DNA of 64,000 nt, taken from the NCBI GenBank assembly GCA_933228675.1, contig OW121741.1, positions 53,177,186 to 53,241,185 of the forward strand, given 5' to 3'. The DNA is from Stomorhina lunata. Lineage: Eukaryota; Arthropoda; Insecta; Diptera; Rhiniidae. Positions within the stretch are counted from its first letter, which is position 1. The number at the start of each line of letters is the position of its first letter. Positions 58,018-64,000 of the stretch are shown in pieces. The notes under the pieces were generated by a model. It saw only the letters and a program-made list of their open reading frames with translations, ran no database searches and was not told where the DNA came from. The position numbers and the translations under genes were made by a program.

Positions 58018-60403
58018 GTAAGTTTTTCTATAGAAAAAGTAAGTTTTTCTAAAGAAAAAGTAAGTTTTTCTATAGAAAAAGTAAGTTTTTCTGTAGAAAA
58101 AGTAAGTTTTTCTGTAGAAAAAGTAAGTTTTTCTATAGAAAAAGTAAGTTTTTCTATAGAAAAAGTAAGTTTTTCTATAGAAAAAGTAAGTTTTTCTATA
58201 GAAAAAGTAAGTTTTTCTATAGAAAAAGTAAGTTTTTCTATAGAAAAAGTAAGTTTTTCTATAGAAAAAGTAAGTTTTTCTATAGAAAAAGTAAGTTTTT
58301 CTATAGAAAAAGTAAGTTTTTCTATAGAAAAAGTAAGTTTTTCTATAGAAAAAGTAAGTTTTTCTATAGAAAAAGTAAGTTTTTCTATAGAAAAAGTAAG
58401 TTTTTCTATAGAAAAAGTAAGTTTTTCTATAGAAAAAGTAAGTTTTTCTATAGAAAAAGTAAGTTTTTCTATAGAAAAAGTAAGTTTTTCTATAGAAAAA
58501 GTAAGTTTTTCTATAGAAAAAGTAAGTTTTTCTATAGAAAAAGTAAGTTTTTCTATAGAAAAAGTAAGTTTTTCTATAGAAAAAGTAAGTTTTTCTATAG
58601 AAAAAGTAAGTTTTTCTATAGAAAAAGTAAGTTTTTCTATAGAAAAAGTAAGTTTTTCTATAGAAAAAGTAAGTTTTTCTATAGAAAAAGTAAGTTTTTC
58701 TATAGAAAAAGTAAGTTTTTCTATAGAAAAAGTAAGTTTTTCTATAGAAAAAGTAAGTTTTTCTATAGAAAAAGTAAGTTTTTCTATAGAAAAAGTAAGT
58801 TTTTCTATAGAAAAAGTAAGTTTTTCTATAGAAAAAGTAAGTTTTTCTATAGAAAAAGTAAGTTTTTCTATAGAAAAAGTAAGTTTTTCTATAGAAAAAG
58901 TAAGTTTTTCTATAGAAAAAGTAAGTTTTTCTATAGAAAAAGTAAGTTTTTCTATAGAAAAAGTAAGTTTTTCTATAGAAAAAGTAAGTTTTTCTATAGA
59001 AAAAGTAAGTTTTTCTATAGAAAAAGTAAGTTTTTCTATAGAAAAAGTAAGTTTTTCTATAGAAAAAGTAAGTTTTTCTATAGAAAAAGTAAGTTTTTCT
59101 ATAGAAAAAGTAAGTTTTTCTATAGAAAAAGTAAGTTTTTCTATAGATAAAGGAAATTTTTCTATAGAAAAAGGAAATTTTTCTATAGAAAAAGTAAGTT
59201 TTTCTATAGAAAAAGTAAGTTTTTCTATAGAAAAAGTAAGTTTTTCTATAGAAAAAGTAAGTTTTTCTATAGAAAAAGTAAGTTTTTCTATAGAAAAAGT
59301 AAGTTTTTCTATAGAAAAAGTAAGTTTTTCTATAGAAAAAGTAAGTTTTTCTATAGAAAAAGTAAGTTTTTCTATAGAAAAAGTAAGTTTTTTCTATAGA
59401 AAAAGTAAGTTTTTCTATAGAAAAAGTAAGTTTTTCTATAGAAAAAGTAAGTTTTTCTATAGAAAAAGTAAGTTTTTCTATAGAAAAAGTAAGTTTTTCT
59501 ATAGAAAAAGTAAGTTTTTCTATAGAAAAAGTAAGTTTTTCTATAGAAAAAGTAAGTTTTTCTATAGAAAAAGTAAGTTTTTCTATAGAAAAAGTAAGTT
59601 TTTCTATAGAAAAAGTAAGTTTTTCTATAGAAAAAGTAAGTTTTTTCTATAGAAAAAGTAAGTTTTTCTATAGAAAAAGTAAGTTTTTCTATAGAAAAAG
59701 TAAGTTTTTCTATAGAAAAAGTAAGTTTTTCTATAGAAAAAGTAAGTTTTTCTATAGAAAAAGTAAGTTTTTCTATAGAAAAAGTAAGTTTTTCTATAGA
59801 AAAAGTAAGTTTTTCTATAGAAAAAGTAAGTTTTTCTATAGAAAAAGTAAGTTTTTCTATAGAAAAAGTAAGTTTTTCTATAGAAAAAGTAAGTTTTTCT
59901 ATAGAAAAAGTAAGTTTTTCTATAGAAAAAGTAAGTTTTTCTATAGAAAAAGTAAGTTTTTCTATAGAAAAGGTAAGTTTTTCTATAGAAAAAGTAAGTT
60001 TTTCTATAGAAAAAGTAAGTTTTTCTATAGAAAAAGTAAGTTTTTCTATAGAAAAAGTAAGTTTTTCTATAGAAAAAGTAAGTTTTTCTATAGAAAAAGT
60101 AAGTTTTTCTATAGAAAAAGTAAGTTTTTCTATAGAAAAAGTAAGTTTTTCTATAGAAAAAGTAAGTTTTTCTATAGAAAAAGTAAGTTTTTCTATAGAA
60201 AAAGTAAGTTTTTTCTATAGAAAAAGTAAGTTTTTCTATAGAAAAAGTAAGTTTTTCTATAGAAAAAGTAAGTTTTTCTATAGAAAAAGTAAGTTTTTCT
60301 ATAGAAAAAGTAAGTTTTTCTATAGAAAAAGTAAGTTTTTCTATAGAAAAAGTAAGTTTTTCTATAGAAAAAGTAAGTTTTTCTATAGAAAAAGTAAGTT
60401 TTT
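58018..60403. repeat. 21-bp palindromic minisatellite, array 2 (~113 units)
   Basis: Same unit as array 1 and about 900 bp longer. Variants include two GGAAATTTTTC units near 59150-59180, one-base T insertions (about 59392, 59642, 60212) and one AAAGGTAAG near 59970. The one-base insertions shift the apparent reading frames, which argues against coding function. Confidence 0.95.
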
Positions 60404-60680
60404 AAATTGTATTTATAAAAAAAATATACTATGCTCAATATACATTTCTAAAAAGTAATGTTTTCTTTATAGAAGCAAAAGAAAATAATTTTTGTTTACA
60501 TAAAAACAACAAAAAAAGATCAATACTCCTCCGCATGTTCATTTCACGCTGGATCAGCGGTAACTGAAATAAAATAGAAATAAACAACCAAATTTATGTC
60601 AATTCTTGTTTTCTGCCTGTGTATCCTCTCTTTCGCTCACAAATACAATCACATTCCTCTCTTTGGTCATCCCTGTTTTA
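60404..60680. other. Sequence after the minisatellite, no gene
   Basis: A+T-rich, then a piece with TCTCTTTCGCTCACAAATAC. CTGTTTTAAACC at about 60670 resembles ATGTTTTTAAACC at 54215, so array and flanks may be one insertion into an INE-1-like repeat. Confidence 0.35.
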
Positions 60681-60900
60681 AACCGATTTTAATGAATCTT
60701 AATAGCGTTTATTGCGAGAGAATTTCCTAAAATCTGATGTATAATTTATGTGATGGACTTACAGGGGATTCAGAAACTTGATTTCAACAGACAGACAGAC
60801 GGACATCGCTTAATCGATTCTCCTCCCGATTCGGTGTAATTTTTATTGGGTCTACGATCACTAATAAAAAATTACAAACGGGTTTATGCATAATCATACA
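60681..60900 (-). repeat. INE-1-like fragment, reverse orientation
   Basis: GACAGACAGACGGACATCGC, CGATTCTCCTCCCGATTC and GGGTCTACGATCACTAATAA are the reversed 5' block. Confidence 0.6.
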
Positions 60901-60944
60901 TGCGCATACTGCATTACTTTTTTACTGCACTAAGCGTTTCAGTA

Positions 60945-61075
60945 ATCAGTAAAATTTACTGATGACTGAAAAAATAAATCAGTATTCAGTAAATTTTACT
61001 GATTACTGAAAAAAATCAATAATCAGTAAATTTACTGATTACTGAAAATAAATTCAGTAATCAGTAAATTTTACT
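60945..61075. repeat. Cluster of palindromic TTACTGATTACTGAAA repeats
   Basis: About four units of 30-40 bp, each built from TCAGTAATCAGTAAA and its reverse complement TTTACTGATTACTGA. The whole cluster is self-complementary and could fold into several hairpins. Confidence 0.8.
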
Positions 61076-61242
61076 GTTGTTTTTAATTTTTTGATCATAA
61101 CTTCTTGGTAATCCAAATTTTTCCTACACTTTATTAGGGAAAACTGTAGAAACGGTAAAGTTAAACAACTTTGTAAACACACCAATATAATCTGAACCAA
61201 AAATAGATCATAAAGACTCCATTGTGCCAACAAATTTTTCAT
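61076..61242. repeat. Dispersed A+T-rich repeat
   Basis: Similar to 4985-5100 and 6440-6480 (GATCATAACTT, CACCAATATAATNTGAAC). Confidence 0.45.
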
Positions 61243-62501
61243 TAACCTTTATGTCAACGGCAAGATACCTGGGTATGTTTTGGGTTTTCAAAACGATGTA
61301 GCTCTAAACTGAATAATCAGATCGACTTGAAATTGCCTAGCCAAACGTGTTTTACGTAACAGTCCCAAGTTTGGTTAAGATTGAAGTTTCCTTTTGGAAT
61401 ATAAAGCCCATTTACAAAATTGCACCTTTGCGCCAACAGCAAACATATCCGGGTATGTATAATAAAACGCATACAAATATAATAATATAATTCACAAAAA
61501 TAGTTTTTTTAGTTAATTTTTGTAATAAGTTTATAATATAATTATTTGTAATTAAAATTAGTAATTCAAATACTTCGAGCGCATTCTGTTAAGTCTTTAG
61601 GATTGCGCACACTGTTTTTTTTTTTGGATAATGTGCACGTTTACGAGAAGGGCGTTGTTTCAAGCTGATGTAGCAATTTCTATTTACTTTCGTGTTCCTC
61701 CGCTTCATGTGCTCCAGAGTCCACAACTGGATGCTGGTTTTGTTGTAGTCCAATATATGCAATGGCTACTTCTAAGGACCGGCCGTTTATTTGCATAATG
61801 AGCAGTGGACAACAGTACAACTACCCCATTTTTTCTTAGGCATGTACGAGCACATTGTAAAGTTACTACAGCATTGATGATTCGGCCTCACGTCGTTTAG
61901 GGTTGACAAATACTGCTGCTGCGATGTAGTTTTCCTCAAATCTTTCGTATGCAAGTAACCAAAATGTGTAACGCCACCAAAGTAGGCCCAAATATGCATC
62001 AAATTCGCTTTTTATTATAAGAGCCCATGTTTTCGATTCTCTTGTTTGATGTTATGCATTGTTTTCAACAAAGCTTTGCTTTGATTCACAAATAATAATG
62101 TCGCATGTTGTATCTAACATTGCTAATTTTGAAGTTTTTGCAATGGTGAAACCTTGCGTTGCCCTTACTCCTCCAGATTTTGCACTTCTCAGAATGTTGT
62201 GTGTACGGAATTCTACTGATTGCAGTTGTATTAAATACCAAATATGACTATCTCTGGCAGTAAAAAATTCATCATTTTCAGTTGGTTCAACTTAAAATTC
62301 TTTGTTAGAATCATTGCCGTCTTCTGGGTCATATTCTGGTAACGTGGGGTTTTCAGAGTCTGAATCACACGGCCAATATCACCTAAAGCTTTGTCGCCAT
62401 ATATTTAATCGTGGTCACCTATTTCTTTTTGGGCCTCTTCAAGCTTAGCTGTCTTGGAGTAAGCCGTTCACCATCTACCATTTCACTTTTACTATTATTT
62501 T
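61243..62501 (-). pseudogene. Decayed piggyBac-like transposon relic
   Basis: On the minus strand from about 62280 to 62060, one frame encodes 'FFTARDSHIW', then 'FRTHNILRSAKSGGVRATQG' and 'DIIICESKQ'. The order of an Asp-x-x-x-Trp element, an R-x-H-N-I-L box and a Gly-rich step fits the N-terminal half of piggyBac-type transposases. Downstream frames are broken by several stops; a Cys-rich stretch near 61800-61880 could be remains of the C-terminal zinc domain. At the left, TTAACCTTTATGTCAACGGC (61243) and a related repeat at 61425-61459 look like piggyBac end repeats. The catalytic core is not recognisable. Confidence 0.45.
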
Positions 62502-63554
62502 TATACCCTTCACCAATAGGTGAAAGGGTATTATAAGTTTGTGATTCCGTTTGTAATTTTTTTATTAGTGATCGTAGACCCCATAAAAATTATACCGATC
62601 GACTCAGAATCGATTAAGCGATGTCCGTCTGTCTGTCTGTTGAAATCAAGTTTCTGAAGCCCCTGGAGGATGGACTTACATGAATTATATATCAGATCTT
62701 CTCCCGCAGTGAACGCTATTAAATTTCATTAAAATCGGTTTATAAACACCGAAAATATCGAAAAACTACAAAAAATTAGACGAAAATTTTAAAATTTTTG
62801 ATTGAAACACACTTTTAAATAACAAGAGAAAAAAGATACTCCTGGTGTACATGTGATAATATGTTATATATCAGATTGTAGGAAATAGTTTCCCAAAGCA
62901 CTCTGTAAAATTTTATCAAAATCGGTCCATTAACAACTGAGATATCGCCAAAACACTGAATTAGATGTATCGCAAATTGCCCAAAGTTCGCATTAGAGAA
63001 TGCTTGTTGAAAAAATGAAATGCAGAAATAGGAAAAACCATCCTCCTTTAGCACGGACCTACATAAATTTTATATCAGATTTTAGGAAATTCCCTCGCCA
63101 AGCACGTTATTAAATTTTATCAAAAGCGGTCCATAAACAATTGAGATATCGCCATAACACTACATTTGATGTACAGCAAATTGCCCAAAGTACGTGTCTA
63201 AGAAATTTTGTTGACATTTTGTAAGTATTGTTTAAACGATATCTCAGATGTTTATGGACCGATTGTGATGAAATTTGACAGCGTTCTTTGTGGGAGGATT
63301 TCCTAAAATCTGATGTATAAACTCTAAAAATCTGATTATGAATACCATTCAAATTGTACCGATCAACTCAGAATCGGCAGGAGAATCGATTTCGCGACGT
63401 CCGTTTGTTTGTCTGTCCGTCCGTCCGCCCGTCTACATGTCTATCCGTGCGCCCGCCCGCCTACCTGTCTGTCCGTCCTTCTACCTGTCTGTCCTTTTTT
63501 CTGTTGTAGTCAAGTTTTTGGAGCTCCTGTTTTGTCGATATCTCAGATGTTTAT
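62502..63554 (+). repeat. INE-1/Helentron-like element
   Basis: Canonical 5' end TATACCCTTCACCAATAGGT and its inverse, then GACCCCATAAAAATTATACC, GATCGACTCAGAATCG and GTCTGTCTGTCTG. A second block with a long TGTCCGTCCGTCCGCCCG microsatellite lies at 63395-63500. Confidence 0.65.
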
Positions 63555-64000
63555 TATACCCTTCACCAATAGGTGAAAGGGTATTATAAGTTAGTGATTC
63601 CGTTTGTAATTTTTTTTATTAGTGATCGTAGACCCCATAAAAATTATACCGATCGACTCAGAATCGGGAGGAGAATCGATTAAGCGATGTCCGTCTGTCT
63701 GTCTGTTGAAATCAAGTTTCTGAAGCCCCTGGAGGATGGACTTACATAAAATATATATCAGATTAAATTTCATTAAAATCGGTTTATAAACACCGAAAAT
63801 ATCGAAAAAAATATAAAAATTAGACGAAAATTATTAAATTGTTGATTGAAACACACTTTTAAATAACAAGAGAAAAAAGATACTCCTGGTGTACATAATA
63901 TGTTAATATGATAATATGTTATATATCAGATTGTAGGAAATATTTTCCCAAAGCACTCTGTAAAATTTTATCAAAATCGGTCCATAAACAACTGAGATAT
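63555..64000 (+). repeat. INE-1/Helentron-like element, runs off window
   Basis: Same 5' end and blocks as 62502-62960 with about 90% apparent similarity, directly following it. Its right end is outside the window. Confidence 0.65.

Noticed and set aside
54610..60403. CRISPR array
   Set aside because: Units are contiguous without unique spacers, the context is an animal genome, and there are no cas genes.

Overview
This window looks like repeat-dense, probably heterochromatic DNA from a dipteran insect, most likely a higher fly. The evidence is strong A+T richness, a Jockey-type non-LTR retrotransposon, and many copies of a Helentron-associated repeat that resembles Drosophila INE-1/DINE-1: a TATACCCTTCACC-type subterminal repeat, a 'GACCCCATAAAA' block, a GTCTGTCTGTCC microsatellite and a 3' hairpin. 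I found no host protein gene. Every coding region I can recognise belongs to a mobile element, and all are broken.

Layout. 1-6550 is a bed of INE-1-like repeats with a 1.4-kb inverted-repeat element at 316-1701. From 7307 to 46065 two ~19-kb units lie in tandem: unit A is about 7307-27009 and unit B is 27010-46065. The junction has 3 bp of microhomology (TGT) between the ORF1 of the Jockey-like element and an env-like relic of an LTR retroelement. Each unit holds, in order: a Jockey-like LINE inserted into a tRNA-derived SINE; three tRNA-like pol III modules; a complete Transib element; INE-1-like repeats carrying a piggyBac-type TTAA MITE and a 43-bp LINE stub; and the LTR/env relic. The Transib (RAG1-related transposase) has CACAGTG/CACACTG termini and a perfect 5-bp TAACG target duplication. 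After the units separated, A gained a 3.4-kb hAT element with an 8-bp target duplication and B gained a different 1.2-kb insertion. Both lie inside a 0.95-kb MITE that had itself split the Transib transposase gene. The nesting therefore gives an order of events.

46066-52409 is more INE-1-like sequence with a 1.8-kb inverted-repeat element at 46538-48381. At 52654-60403 a second tandem duplication (~3.4-kb unit) holds a foldback element with a TA target duplication and a SINE in its loop, followed by large arrays of a 21-bp minisatellite whose unit is a 16-bp perfect palindrome plus GTAAG. 60404-64000 holds a palindromic short repeat cluster, a decayed piggyBac-like transposase relic and more INE-1-like copies.

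The standout is the Transib lineage. Its ends and target duplication are intact, it has short spliceosomal introns, and at the first expected catalytic Asp it carries Glu in both copies. The large palindromic minisatellite and the SINE/LINE/MITE nesting are also of interest. All family names come from motif recognition and memory, not from searches.
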